Source: Carnobacterium_A sp049673005
Lineage (GTDB): Bacteria > Bacillota > Bacilli > Lactobacillales > Carnobacteriaceae
Length of the DNA: 60,103 nt
NCBI RefSeq assembly: GCF_049673005.1
Contig: NZ_JBATXB010000109.1
Span: 1 to 60,103 of the forward strand
Direction of reading: 5' to 3'
Below, piece by piece: positions 24,061 through 32,749 of this stretch. Position numbers and translations under genes: made by a program. Position 1 is the first letter of the stretch. The number at the start of each line of letters is the position of its first letter. The notes under the pieces were generated by a model. That model did no database searches, was not told the DNA's origin, and saw only the letters and a list, made by a program, of their open reading frames with translations.

Positions 24061-24867
24061 ATGATAAATAACCTGAATCTTTCAAATCGTATTTCGCAAA
24101 ATTACAGTCTTCTAACAAAAAAAGATAAGCTTATAGCCAATTTTGTTTTAGAGAACCAAAAAGATGTTGATTTATGGAATATTAAAGAATTGGCAAAGCT
24201 AACAGATGCTTCAAACGCAACTATTACCCGTTTTTGTCATAAATTAAAGTATCAGAGTTTTTCAGAATTCAAAACTCTTGTTGGACAAGAATTACAATTG
24301 ACGCCTGCTCCTGTTCAGCTAACAGAAAAAATAACCGATTATTATAATCAGTTAATCTATTCTTCTTCCCAATTAATCAATCCTTTACAGATTTCTGGAT
24401 TAATAGAAGCCATTCAAAGTGCTCATAAAGTAGTTGTTTGTGGACTAGGAAGTTCTGGCCTTAGTGCCTTAGAATTTGGCAACCGTCTGGCTAGAATGGG
24501 AATTGTCGTGGATGCTGTAACAGATCCTCATATGATGATTATGAGCGCCACATTACTAAAAGAAGGTGATCTGTTAATAGCTATTTCAAACTCTGGTGAA
24601 ACGGATGCTGTTGTCCAAACTTGTGAAACCGCAAAAAAAGAAAAAGCAACTATATTTGCTATTACGAATAGAAATCATACTAGTCTTACAACAATGGCTA
24701 CAGATGTTTTATTTGCCTCAGATAATAGAACGATTGTAGACGAGCGTTTTATCAATAGTCAACTCCCTATTTACTTTATTTTAGATATTTTATGTTATGC
24801 TCTTCTTGAAAATGAAACGTACTTAGCTAATCGAATAAAAACATTACTTGCTTTAGAACTAAATTAA
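24061..24867 (+). CDS. MurR/RpiR family regulator, divergent from the nan operon
   Basis: A 268-residue RpiR protein: N-terminal HTH (about 1-75; TDASNATITRFCHKL) and SIS domain (about 110-250; VVCGLGSSGLSALEFGNRL, AISNSGETDAVVQ). It is clearly related to the RpiR at 16581-17390 (shared GSSGL, RMG, DPHMM/DSHMM and RFINSQ/RFVNSQ segments). It is transcribed away from nanA across a 370-base region. It probably binds that region and senses an amino-sugar phosphate. Having two RpiR proteins bracket one operon is unusual. Monocistronic, with a strong terminator right after the stop. Confidence 0.88.
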   Translation: MINNLNLSNRISQNYSLLTKKDKLIANFVLENQKDVDLWNIKELAKLTDASNATITRFCHKLKYQSFSEFKTLVGQELQLTPAPVQLTEKITDYYNQLIYSSSQLINPLQISGLIEAIQSAHKVVVCGLGSSGLSALEFGNRLARMGIVVDAVTDPHMMIMSATLLKEGDLLIAISNSGETDAVVQTCETAKKEKATIFAITNRNHTSLTTMATDVLFASDNRTIVDERFINSQLPIYFILDILCYALLENETYLANRIKTLLALELN

Positions 24868-24910
24868 ATCAAAAAAGCTATAGATTTTTTTCTATAGCTT
24901 TTTTGATTTA
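24865..24910. terminator. Bidirectional terminator
   Basis: A perfect 20-bp stem (24865-24884 with 24891-24910) around a six-T loop, between the converging RpiR and trkH genes. Confidence 0.9.
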
Positions 24911-24917
24911 ATTCTAT

Positions 24918-26363
24918 TTATCTTCTCCACGTTTTGCTAGAAAAGAGAATGATAATTGGGAAAATCTCTAGTCGTCCTGCAATCATAACAAAAGAAAGTA
25001 ACATTTTAGACCAATTAGAAAGACCTGAATAGCCTCCCATTGGACCAACGACGCCTAGACCAGGTCCAATATTATTAAATGTTGCAACAATTGAACTAAA
25101 TGCAGATTCAAAATCATTAAAATCTAATGAAATAATTAACACTAAACCTATAAAAATAACAATATAAACAAGTAAATAGTTTACCACGCTACGAATAGTA
25201 TCTCGTTCGATTGTTTTCTTTTCATGTTTTATGACTACAATTCGATTTGGGTGACTCATTCTTTTAAATTCAGCAACCGCTGATTTTAAAAGCAATGCTA
25301 CTCTTGATATTTTTAATCCACCGGCTGTTGATCCAGCACAGCCACCAAAAAACATCAGTAGCAACAATATCACTCGTGAAAATAACGGCCATTCCCCAAA
25401 ATTCACAGTTGAAAAGCCTGTGGTTGTAATTATTGAAGATACAGAAAAGAATACATCTCTTATCATCGTTCCAATAGATTCATAGGTAGTAAAAATATTT
25501 AGGCAAATTAATAAAACTGCTGATCCAATAATTGCAAAATACCAACGAAGTTCTTCACTGCTAAAAGCCTCTTTTACGTGTCCAATTAATATAAAATAAT
25601 ACAAGTTAAAGTTAATTCCAAATAAGATCATACCTACACTCAAAACAATATCAATATACGCACTATCATAGGCTAAGATACTCCCATTTCGTACTCCAAA
25701 ACCTCCTGTACCTGCTGTACCGAACGCATGAAGAAGAGAGTCAAATAAATTCATGCCCCCAAAAAGCAACAATATAACCATAATCGCAGTCATTGAAAGA
25801 TAAATCATGTACAATATTCTAGCTGAGGAAGACAGTTTTGCTACAACTTTACCAAATACTGGACCTGGGACTTCTGCCTTCATGATGTGAACAGACTCTG
25901 ATCCAGTTTGTGGCATCACAGCGAGTGCAAAGACAAGTACACCCATGCCTCCAACTAAATGCGTAAAGCTTCTCCAAAATAACATTGAGTGAGCTAATGC
26001 TTCCACGTCTGTTAATATACTTGAACCTGTCGTTGTAAATCCACTACTCGTTTCAAAAAACGCATCTACGAATGAAGGGATATCTCCGCTTATTACAAAT
26101 GGTAAAGACCCAAAAAATGAGAGTACTATCCATGACAATGCAACAATGACAAATCCTTCTTTTGCATACATCTGTCGTTTATCAACTTCACCTCTACACA
26201 ATAAATAACTAATTATGACTAATGCTAACATCACTATCAAAAAACTGAATTGATACAAACTATCCTCTTGATAAATAAAACTAACTATCAAAGGAGCTAT
26301 CATTAGGAGCGCTTCGATTCTCAAAATTCTTCCGATTATAAATTTAACAACCGACTTATTCAT
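24918..26363 (-). CDS. trkH: TrkH family potassium uptake channel subunit
   Basis: A 481-residue K+-translocating membrane protein with the four-repeat MPM fold. Selectivity-filter regions with conserved glycines are visible, for example SGFTTTGSS, AFGTAGTGGFGVRNGS, ITTTGFSTVN and ATFNNIGPGLG. The first repeat matches TrkH rather than KtrB. The start at 26363 has AGAAGG 7 bases upstream and overlaps the trkA stop by 8 bases; an in-frame extension to 26423 would lie inside trkA and lacks a ribosome site. It forms the uptake system with TrkA. Confidence 0.92.
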   Translation of the reverse strand: MNKSVVKFIIGRILRIEALLMIAPLIVSFIYQEDSLYQFSFLIVMLALVIISYLLCRGEVDKRQMYAKEGFVIVALSWIVLSFFGSLPFVISGDIPSFVDAFFETSSGFTTTGSSILTDVEALAHSMLFWRSFTHLVGGMGVLVFALAVMPQTGSESVHIMKAEVPGPVFGKVVAKLSSSARILYMIYLSMTAIMVILLLFGGMNLFDSLLHAFGTAGTGGFGVRNGSILAYDSAYIDIVLSVGMILFGINFNLYYFILIGHVKEAFSSEELRWYFAIIGSAVLLICLNIFTTYESIGTMIRDVFFSVSSIITTTGFSTVNFGEWPLFSRVILLLLMFFGGCAGSTAGGLKISRVALLLKSAVAEFKRMSHPNRIVVIKHEKKTIERDTIRSVVNYLLVYIVIFIGLVLIISLDFNDFESAFSSIVATFNNIGPGLGVVGPMGGYSGLSNWSKMLLSFVMIAGRLEIFPIIILFSSKTWRR

Positions 26364-27732
26364 TTTTCTTAACCTTCTTTGGCTTTCTGATATCATCAAT
26401 ATCGTTGAAATAACCATTTGCACTTACTACAACAACATAATCTTTTGGCTTAATGACATCTCTTCCATCAGGGAAAATAACTTTCTTTTTCCTAATAATA
26501 TAAGCAATTAAAAGATTATTCTTAGTATTCAACTGACTTAAAGGTATATTTATAATTTTGCTTGTTTCTTTTACTTTAAATTGAAGCACTTCTACTTGGT
26601 CATCCGCTAAACGATACAACGCCTCAACATCTGAACCTTCAGATTCTTCTAATGATCGAACAAAACGAATAATTGAATTGGCAATAATTCGTTTTGGTGT
26701 AATGACTGATTGCAACCCAACACTACCAAGTATTTTCATTAATGAAATTCGATTAATTTTAGTAATTATTTTCTTTATATTTTTTTTAGCAGCATACATT
26801 GAATTGATAACATTTTCTTCATCTACTCCAGTTAAACTAATGACGGCGTCATAGGTTTCCATCCGTTCTTCATCTAACAGCGTTTGATCTGTTCCATCAC
26901 CATCAATGACAACTACCTCTGGAAAGTGGCTGCTTAGTTCTGTTGCTTTCTTCTCGTTATGCTCAATAACCTTGATGTTTAGCTTTAAAGGAGCAAGTAG
27001 CGTTAATAAATAATAGGTAATTCTTCCTCCACCGATTATCATTACTGACCTAATTTTTTCTTTATAAGAACCTGCCGCTTTATAAAATTTATTTAACTGT
27101 TTTTGTCCACCAGTTACATAAATACGGTCCCCTTTTTGCAGAACACTCTCCCCAAAAGGAATAAAGGCTTGCTCTCCTCTAAGAACAATCATAACCATTA
27201 TATCTTTATGTTGATTTTTGAATTGAACTAAATTGATATTATCCAGTTTACTTTTCTCTTTAATTTCTAGTTCTACCATATTCACTCGACCGTATACAAA
27301 TGATTCAACACTTAACGCTGATGGGAACTTGATTAGGTTAGCCATATGCTTAGCTGCCTCTAATTCAGGATTAATTAGCATTGTAATTCCTAAACTTTCA
27401 CGAAGAAAATCAATATGAGTAGAATATTCTTTATCCCTAGCTCTTAAAATTGTATTTTTAGCTCCTAATTTCTTCGCTATAATAGAAGCAATCATATTAA
27501 TTTCATCTGTTTCTGTCACTGCAATAAATACATCACATTCAGGTACATTCGCTTCTAGCTGAGCATCATAGTTTGCACCATTGCCAACTATTCCTATTAT
27601 TTCAGTTTTATTTACAATTTTTTCCAAAATCCGACTGTTTTTCTCAATGAGGATAACGTCATTTCCTTCTGTAGATAGTGCGGCACAAAGAAATTCGCCA
27701 ACTTTTCCTCCACCAACAATAACAATTTTCAT
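26356..27732 (-). CDS. trkA: TrkA potassium uptake regulatory subunit
   Basis: A 458-residue cytosolic gating ring protein. It has two Rossmann (RCK_N) domains, IVIVGGGKVGEF at residue 2 and VMIIGGGRITYY near 228, each followed by an RCK_C domain. The duplication is typical of TrkA as opposed to single-unit KtrA. It binds NAD(H)/ATP and gates TrkH. Overlap with trkH implies translational coupling. GGAGG lies 13 bases before the ATG. Two near-identical 13-base repeats upstream may be regulatory. No c-di-AMP riboswitch is visible. Confidence 0.92.
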   Translation of the reverse strand: MKIVIVGGGKVGEFLCAALSTEGNDVILIEKNSRILEKIVNKTEIIGIVGNGANYDAQLEANVPECDVFIAVTETDEINMIASIIAKKLGAKNTILRARDKEYSTHIDFLRESLGITMLINPELEAAKHMANLIKFPSALSVESFVYGRVNMVELEIKEKSKLDNINLVQFKNQHKDIMVMIVLRGEQAFIPFGESVLQKGDRIYVTGGQKQLNKFYKAAGSYKEKIRSVMIIGGGRITYYLLTLLAPLKLNIKVIEHNEKKATELSSHFPEVVVIDGDGTDQTLLDEERMETYDAVISLTGVDEENVINSMYAAKKNIKKIITKINRISLMKILGSVGLQSVITPKRIIANSIIRFVRSLEESEGSDVEALYRLADDQVEVLQFKVKETSKIINIPLSQLNTKNNLLIAYIIRKKKVIFPDGRDVIKPKDYVVVVSANGYFNDIDDIRKPKKVKKNE

Positions 27733-27798
27733 AGTATAGTTTGTCCTCCAAGTTACTTCTGTATTTTTTATCTTCTTTTTATAAGAATAAAATGAAAT

Positions 27799-27859
27799 TA
27801 AGCGCTATAGTCTAAACTTTAAAATGAGTCTTTTTTTATAGTCATCTAAGCGTTATAGT
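27799..27859. repeat. Paired 13-base repeats upstream of trkA
   Basis: TAAGCGCTATAGT (27799-27811) and TAAGCGTTATAGT (27847-27859) are direct repeats 48 bases apart with one difference, 67-128 bases upstream of trkA. They could be operator sites. The rest of 27860-28130 shows no convincing gene or site. Confidence 0.4.
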
Positions 27860-28130
27860 ATCATTCTATTGGTAAAGATTCTAGTGTCAATATCAATAAA
27901 TCTCAACTTAGATAGTAACACAAAAAAGAATGAATTCGAAAGATTTTTTGAACTCATTTTTTCTGGTAGTTATACTTATCTAACTAGTATTTCTCATCAG
28001 CTTAATTTCTATTCACTAGGCGTAAAATTCAAGGTTAATTTTTTAATTCCCAAAGGTTATACTTGTAACCCATATCCTTATTTTATTGATTCAACTTACA
28101 CTATTAGAGTTTCAATGTTAACTTAACAAT

Positions 28131-28159
28131 AAAAAAACAGAGTAGATTTCTCTACTCTG
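28131..28159 (-). terminator. Terminator of the PTS-nanE unit
   Basis: Minus-strand stem CAGAGTAGA / TCTACTCTG (28151-28159 with 28138-28146), loop of four, followed by seven T. It lies 55 bases downstream of the second nanE. Confidence 0.85.
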
Positions 28160-28214
28160 AAAAAGTCCAGCTTTTTGGTGTCACTATACATACCAGGTTC
28201 TGTTATTTTTACTA

Positions 28215-28901
28215 TTATTCGTTAATTTTATCGACAAACGTTTTTGTAATTAACTGTGGTCTTGTAATTGCACTACCAACAACCATTGAAAACACACCTA
28301 AATCTTTACATCTTTTTGCTTTTTCAGGGGTATCTACATGTCCTTCAGCAATAACAGGAATGTTAACTGTTTTTAAAATTTCTTTTAGTCTAGCAAAGTC
28401 ATCATCCGCAATATTGTGTCCTTCAGATTCTTTTGTATAGCCCATCAAGGTTGTTGAAACGCAATCAAAACCTAACTTATCTGCTTCAATTGCTTCTTCA
28501 ATAGTTGAAATGTCAGCCATCAATAGAATCGTTGGATATTTCAAACGAATTGCTTTAACAAAATCAGCTAATTTTTCATCATTATGGCGTTTGCGACATG
28601 TCGCATCTAACGCGATCATTTCACACTTAGATTCAGCTAACTCATCAATCTCTTTCATAGTAGCCGTGATATATATTTCTGAATCTTCGTAATCACGTTT
28701 GACGATTCCAACAACTGGAAGCTTTGTATTCTTTTTAATTTCAATGATGTCTTCTTTTGAATTAGCTCTAATTCCACTAGCGCCGCCCTCTTCAACTGCT
28801 ACAGCCATTCGTCCCATAATATAAGAACTATGCAAGGGTTCGTCTTCTAATGCTTGACACGAGACGATTAATTTTGATTTGACTATTTCTAACATATTCA
28901 T
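28215..28901 (-). CDS. nanE: N-acetylmannosamine-6-phosphate 2-epimerase, second copy
   Basis: A 228-residue NanE paralogue with all catalytic segments kept: VSCQALEDEPLHSSYIMGRMA, catalytic lysine in VVGIVKRDYEDSEIYITAT, LLMADISTIEEA, PVIAEGHVDTPEKA and VVGSAITRPQLI. It starts 3 bases after the PTS gene, so the two are coupled. A membrane PTS delivering a phosphorylated sugar straight to this epimerase suggests ManNAc uptake, giving ManNAc-6-P and then GlcNAc-6-P. That pairing is inference from context. It is diverged from the copy at 22091-22798, not a recent duplication. Confidence 0.93.
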   Translation of the reverse strand: MNMLEIVKSKLIVSCQALEDEPLHSSYIMGRMAVAVEEGGASGIRANSKEDIIEIKKNTKLPVVGIVKRDYEDSEIYITATMKEIDELAESKCEMIALDATCRKRHNDEKLADFVKAIRLKYPTILLMADISTIEEAIEADKLGFDCVSTTLMGYTKESEGHNIADDDFARLKEILKTVNIPVIAEGHVDTPEKAKRCKDLGVFSMVVGSAITRPQLITKTFVDKINE

Positions 28902-28904
28902 TAT

Positions 28905-30443
28905 TTATTCATCTCCTAAAATTTCAGTTACTTCATTTTTGATTACGGTGACTTGAGGTCCATAAATGACTTGTACACCGTTTCCTCTAATCAAGACACC
29001 TTTACTTCCTGTCTCTTTCAAAGCTTCTTGGTTTACTTTAGTACCATCTTTTACGGTTATACGTAAACGTGTTGCACAATTATCAACGTTAACAACATTC
29101 TCTTCTCCACCTAATGCATTAATAATGTTTAATGCTCTACCCTCAGGCTTTTCCTTAGTTTCTGCTACTTCTAATTCATCTGTGCGTCCAGGTGTTTTAA
29201 AGTTAAATTTCAAAATAAGGAATTTGAATGTGAAGTAGTATAGGAAGAACCAGACAATCCCAATTAAAACAACGGTAATCCAGTGAGTTTTCGCATTCCC
29301 TTGTAAGACTCCGAAAAGTAAGAAATCAATAAATCCACCTGAGAACGTTTGCCCAATAGTGATTTCAAAAATATGTGCCAACATAAATGCTAATCCATCA
29401 AAGAACGCATGAACTACATATAGTGCAGGAGCAATAAATAAGAATGAAAATTCTAATGGTTCAGTAATTCCTGTTAAGAAAGAAGTCAATGCGGCTGATA
29501 ACATCAATCCACCAACTACTTTTTTATTTTCAGGTTTCGCCGTATGATAAATTGCAAGCGCAGCTCCCACTAAACCAAACATCATTGTGATAAAACGACC
29601 AGACATAAAACGTGATGTTCCTTCAAAAAATTGAACTGTTGTAGGATCAGCTAGTTGCGCAAAGAAAATGTTTTGTGTTCCTTGTACTAAATTTCCTCCA
29701 ACTTCTAATGTTCCACCTAACGCAGTTTGCCAGAAAGGCAAATAGAAAATATGATGCAATCCAAAAGGTCCTAATAAGCGTAAGATAAATCCATAGAAAA
29801 ATGTTCCAATATATCCTGTTGCATTAACGACATCTCCGACACTGAAAATAACGCTTTGGAAAAGAGGCCAAACCAAGTACATGATGCTTCCTAAAATAAT
29901 TGCTCCAAATGATGTAATGATTGGAACAAAACGAGATCCACCAAAGAAACCAAGGTATTGTGGCAATTCAATTTTATAAAAACGATTATGCAACCATGAC
30001 GCCATTACCCCTACTAATATACCGCCAAAAACTCCTGATTCCAGCGTTTGAATTCCTAACGTAACTCCTTGGCCTACAGAAGCTAAGTCTTCGGTTACTA
30101 AGTTTCCAGTTAATCCAAGAATAGCATTTGTTGTAGAGTGCATAACTAAATAGCCAATTAGTGCAGCTAAAGCGGCCGTACCTTTATCATTGCGTGCTAA
30201 TCCTATTGCTACCCCAACTGCAAAAATAACTGGTAAGTTAGCAAAAACAATATTACCTGCGCTACTCATAATAGTAAATATAGCTTGCAACCAACTAATG
30301 TCTAATATCGGATAAGCAACAATCGTATTAGGATTTGACAACGCGCCTCCAATTCCTAGTAACAAACCTGCAGCTGGAAGTATTGCAATCGGTAACATAA
30401 AAGATTTTCCAAACTGTTGTGCTTTTTCAAAAAACGTTTTCAT
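28905..30443 (-). CDS. PTS EIICB transporter, glucose/GlcNAc superfamily (ManNAc inferred)
   Basis: A 512-residue phosphotransferase permease. The EIIC domain (about 1-400) begins FGKSFMLPIAILPAAGLLLGIG and contains the glucose-family substrate loop with TGITEPLEFSFLF. A linker is followed by EIIB (about 435-512) with phospho-Cys456 in NVDNCATRLRI. No EIIA domain is attached, so another protein must donate phosphate. The ATG at 30443 has AGGGAG 8 bases upstream; a GTG 9 bases earlier is less likely. Coupled to nanE downstream, which suggests ManNAc import; other hexosamines are possible. Confidence 0.88.
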   Translation of the reverse strand: MKTFFEKAQQFGKSFMLPIAILPAAGLLLGIGGALSNPNTIVAYPILDISWLQAIFTIMSSAGNIVFANLPVIFAVGVAIGLARNDKGTAALAALIGYLVMHSTTNAILGLTGNLVTEDLASVGQGVTLGIQTLESGVFGGILVGVMASWLHNRFYKIELPQYLGFFGGSRFVPIITSFGAIILGSIMYLVWPLFQSVIFSVGDVVNATGYIGTFFYGFILRLLGPFGLHHIFYLPFWQTALGGTLEVGGNLVQGTQNIFFAQLADPTTVQFFEGTSRFMSGRFITMMFGLVGAALAIYHTAKPENKKVVGGLMLSAALTSFLTGITEPLEFSFLFIAPALYVVHAFFDGLAFMLAHIFEITIGQTFSGGFIDFLLFGVLQGNAKTHWITVVLIGIVWFFLYYFTFKFLILKFNFKTPGRTDELEVAETKEKPEGRALNIINALGGEENVVNVDNCATRLRITVKDGTKVNQEALKETGSKGVLIRGNGVQVIYGPQVTVIKNEVTEILGDE

Positions 30444-30479
30444 TTTTTCCACTCCCTATCTAATTTATCTTCTTCGCCT

Positions 30480-30508
30480 ATTCTACTTTATGGAAATGTT
30501 TTCGTCAA
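30480..30508 (-). promoter_or_regulatory. Promoter of the PTS-nanE unit, with a degenerate cre-like site
   Basis: -35 TTGACG (30503-30508) and -10 TAGAAT (30480-30485) are 17 bases apart on the minus strand. The spacer contains a GGAAATGTTTTC near-palindrome (about 30492-30503) that resembles cre but lacks the central CG, so CcpA binding is doubtful. Confidence 0.6.
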
Positions 30509-30546
30509 TACATAAATAAAGAAAACTTTTTCTTTTGTTCGTGTTA

Positions 30547-30565
30547 ATTAAAAATCGTTTTTAAT
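30547..30565. promoter_or_regulatory. 19-base palindrome upstream of the PTS promoter
   Basis: ATTAAAAA-TCG-TTTTTAAT is a perfect 8-bp inverted repeat centred about 48 bases upstream of the -35 box. It is a candidate operator, possibly for one of the RpiR proteins. Confidence 0.4.
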
Positions 30566-30659
30566 TCATCTTATGAGTTTATTTTAACAAAATAGCGAGA
30601 AAGTGACCATTTTAACCCTTTATTGAATAGATATTTTTTATGATTTGAAATAAGAAATC

Positions 30660-30706
30660 AAAAAAGCAATCTCTATTTATTTCGTCAAACTTATGAAATA
30701 AATAGA
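30660..30706 (-). terminator. Terminator of the hemolysin III gene
   Basis: Minus-strand stem TCTATTTATTTC / GAAATAAATAGA (30695-30706 with 30672-30683) with an 11-base loop, then TGCTTTTTTG. It lies just after the hemolysin III stop. Confidence 0.75.
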
Positions 30707-30732
30707 AACAGCTTTTATAAGTTTAAATAAGC

Positions 30733-31380
30733 CTAAACATAAAATAAAATCGTAAAATAAATGAAGGCTGTTCCAGTCATAACAAACAGATGCCATAATA
30801 CATGCATATACTTTACAGAACGCATACTATAAAAAGCGGCTCCGATTGTAAATGCTAATCCTCCAGTTAATAATAAACCAAATCCATTAAACCCTAATCC
30901 TGTATAGAGCTCTTTAATTGCTACTAAACACAACCAACCCATACCAATGTATAAAAATGTAGAAACATTTCTAAATTTTTCTATCCAAAGGCTCTTATAA
31001 ATAACTCCTAAAAAAGCGATTGCCCAAACGACATAAAATAATGTCCAGCCTTTTGTACCACCAATTGTAACTAGACATAAAGGTGTATAGCTTCCTGCTA
31101 TCAAGATATAAATACTGCTATGATCAAAGATTTTAAATAATTTTCTAGCTGGTGTAAAAATTAAACTATGGTAAAGAGTTGAGCATAGATAGAGCAAGAT
31201 AAGTGAAGATCCAAATAGAATATAAGATACTAATTCAATCATTGATCCTGAATTCATTCCTTTTAAGATTAAAACAATTAATCCAGCAATGCTCAAACCA
31301 ACACCAATACCATGCGTAACTGCGTTTAACACTTCATTTGTAATTAAATATTTTTTAGAAAAAACAGGAACTTTTTTCAT
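30733..31380 (-). CDS. Hemolysin III / TrhA family membrane protein
   Basis: A 215-residue protein with seven predicted helices, of the PAQR/hemolysin III (YqfA/TrhA) family. Conserved residues of the putative metal site are visible: NAVTHGIGVGLS near residue 20, STLYHSL and FDHSSIYILIAGSYTP in the middle, and MHVLWHLFVM at the end. Members have been linked to membrane lipid homeostasis; the haemolysin label comes from one Bacillus cereus study. It is a single-gene unit, divergent from spx. Confidence 0.88.
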   Translation of the reverse strand: MKKVPVFSKKYLITNEVLNAVTHGIGVGLSIAGLIVLILKGMNSGSMIELVSYILFGSSLILLYLCSTLYHSLIFTPARKLFKIFDHSSIYILIAGSYTPLCLVTIGGTKGWTLFYVVWAIAFLGVIYKSLWIEKFRNVSTFLYIGMGWLCLVAIKELYTGLGFNGFGLLLTGGLAFTIGAAFYSMRSVKYMHVLWHLFVMTGTAFIYFTILFYV

Positions 31381-31578
31381 CTCTATCCTCCATCTTTATA
31401 GCATTTTAGTCAATAAATCTTGTTTTATTTTATCATAGAAACGAAAACTACACAACCTAGTAATCAAAACTATTTGATTGTGATTTATTAGCTTTCTTTA
31501 GACGCTTTATCCAAAAGTGATTTTTGTCTTAAATACAGACTTAAGTGCATTGTTTGTTCAAAAAAGACCTTATTGCTA

Positions 31579-31607
31579 TTGCATTTTCTTTTTTTTACTT
31601 CTATACT
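31579..31607 (+). promoter_or_regulatory. Promoter of spx
   Basis: -35 TTGCAT (31579-31584) and -10 TATACT (31602-31607) with a 17-base spacer, giving a leader of about 85 bases. The remaining part of 31381-31700 shows no further feature I can support. Confidence 0.65.
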
Positions 31608-31700
31608 TAAGTTATATTAAGAGCACCATTATACTCGTCTCATTATCTCACCGCTCCACTTACTTAGTTAACTTCGCTTTGACTTAAAAGGAGGACAAAA

Positions 31701-32105
31701 ATGATTACACTATACACTTCCCCGAGCTGTGCATCATGTCGCAAGGCCCGTACCTGGTTAGAAGAAAACAATATTGATTATCTTGAAAAAAATATCTTTA
31801 AGGAACCGTTAACGATTAACGAACTTAAACGAATATTGAGTCTAACAGAAAGTGGAACAGAAGAAATCATTTCTTTTCGCTCTCAAGTTTTTCATAATCT
31901 TAATATCAGTATAGAAGATATGGCCTTAGGAGAATTACTTCATTTAATTTTGAAGAATCCTGGTTTAATTCGACGCCCCATTTTAATAGATGAAAAAAGA
32001 CTGCAAATCGGATTTAACGAAGAAGATATTCGTCGATTCTTACCAAGAGATGTCCGGAAATTAGAATTAAAAAAGTTGCAAGAAAAACTTCCAATAGGGT
32101 ATTAA
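31701..32105 (+). CDS. spx: Spx/ArsC family regulator of thiol stress
   Basis: A 134-residue Spx protein, which binds the RNA polymerase alpha C-terminal domain and redirects transcription under disulfide stress. The redox switch C10-A-S-C13 is at the same position as in B. subtilis Spx. The conserved RRPIL segment follows, and the mid-region reads EELLHLILKNPGLIRRP-like (observed ELLHLILKNPGLIRRPI). The C-terminus lacks the LAN-type degradation tail, ending KLPIGY. AAGGAGG lies before the ATG. LAB usually carry several spx genes; this may be an accessory copy. Confidence 0.9.
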   Translation: MITLYTSPSCASCRKARTWLEENNIDYLEKNIFKEPLTINELKRILSLTESGTEEIISFRSQVFHNLNISIEDMALGELLHLILKNPGLIRRPILIDEKRLQIGFNEEDIRRFLPRDVRKLELKKLQEKLPIGY

Positions 32106-32141
32106 ACAAATGTAAAGTAATCTTAATTTTTAATGTTATCT

Positions 32142-32170
32142 ACCGTAAAAGTTAATACTTTTACGGTTTT
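32142..32170 (+). terminator. Terminator of spx
   Basis: A 10-bp stem ACCGTAAAAG / CTTTTACGGT (32142-32151 with 32158-32167) followed by TTTT. Confidence 0.8.
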
Positions 32171-32190
32171 ACTATTTTTTAAAACGATTA

Positions 32191-32236
32191 AAAGCAGATA
32201 CTTATGTGGTTTCACCACTTATGTATCTGCTTTTTT
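32191..32236. terminator. Long imperfect hairpin downstream of DUF454 gene
   Basis: AAAAGCAGATAC and GTATCTGCTTTT pair, with an inner GTGGT/ACCAC stem, flanked by A- and T-tracts. It can terminate the DUF454 gene on the minus strand and back up the spx terminator. Confidence 0.7.
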
Positions 32237-32239
32237 CAG

Positions 32240-32659
32240 TCACTTTATCTCATTCATTTTCGTTTCATAATTTTTTTCTATAGTCTCTTTTTCTCTTGTT
32301 TTAATAAAAAACAGAAGAATGACTGTTTGAGAGATTAACATAAAAATAAGCATTCCTTTTACTAACAATAGTGGAATAAAATAGATTGAAATCCCAACCA
32401 TTATATAGATACTGATTAACATCTTTATTTTTTTTTCAAATGTAAATGAGCGGTACTTTAAATATTCACCAACATATTCTTGATAAATTTTCGTTGATTT
32501 TAACCATTGATTAAATTTTTCTGAACTTTGCGTAAAGCAATATAAAGATAATAGCAAGAAAGGTGTGGTTGGCAATAAAGGTAAAAATGACCCTATCAAC
32601 CCAAGCGCGAATGACAGACATCCCACACTAATTAAGATAATTTTTTTTATTTTTTTCAT
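32240..32659 (-). CDS. DUF454 (YbaN-like) small membrane protein
   Basis: A 139-residue protein with four predicted helices in two hairpins. The DUF454 signature is present: SVGCLSFALGLIGSFLPLLPTTPFLLLSLYCF, then SSEKFNQWL and a second hydrophobic pair. Function of the family is not established; relatives occur near priC/apt in E. coli and near heme genes elsewhere. The ribosome site is poor. It lies 90 bases after the dipeptidase gene on the same strand and may be cotranscribed. Confidence 0.85.
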   Translation of the reverse strand: MKKIKKIILISVGCLSFALGLIGSFLPLLPTTPFLLLSLYCFTQSSEKFNQWLKSTKIYQEYVGEYLKYRSFTFEKKIKMLISIYIMVGISIYFIPLLLVKGMLIFMLISQTVILLFFIKTREKETIEKNYETKMNEIK

Positions 32660-32749
32660 TGTCTATTGAATTATTTTCATTCTTGGGTATAAACTAAGAG
32701 AAAATAACTCTCAACTCCCCTCATTTTTTAATAACCTAGTTTTCGTTTA

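Noticed and set aside
27869..28126. 85-codon plus-strand frame upstream of trkA
   Set aside because: TTG start without a ribosome site, no family likeness, composition like intergenic DNA.
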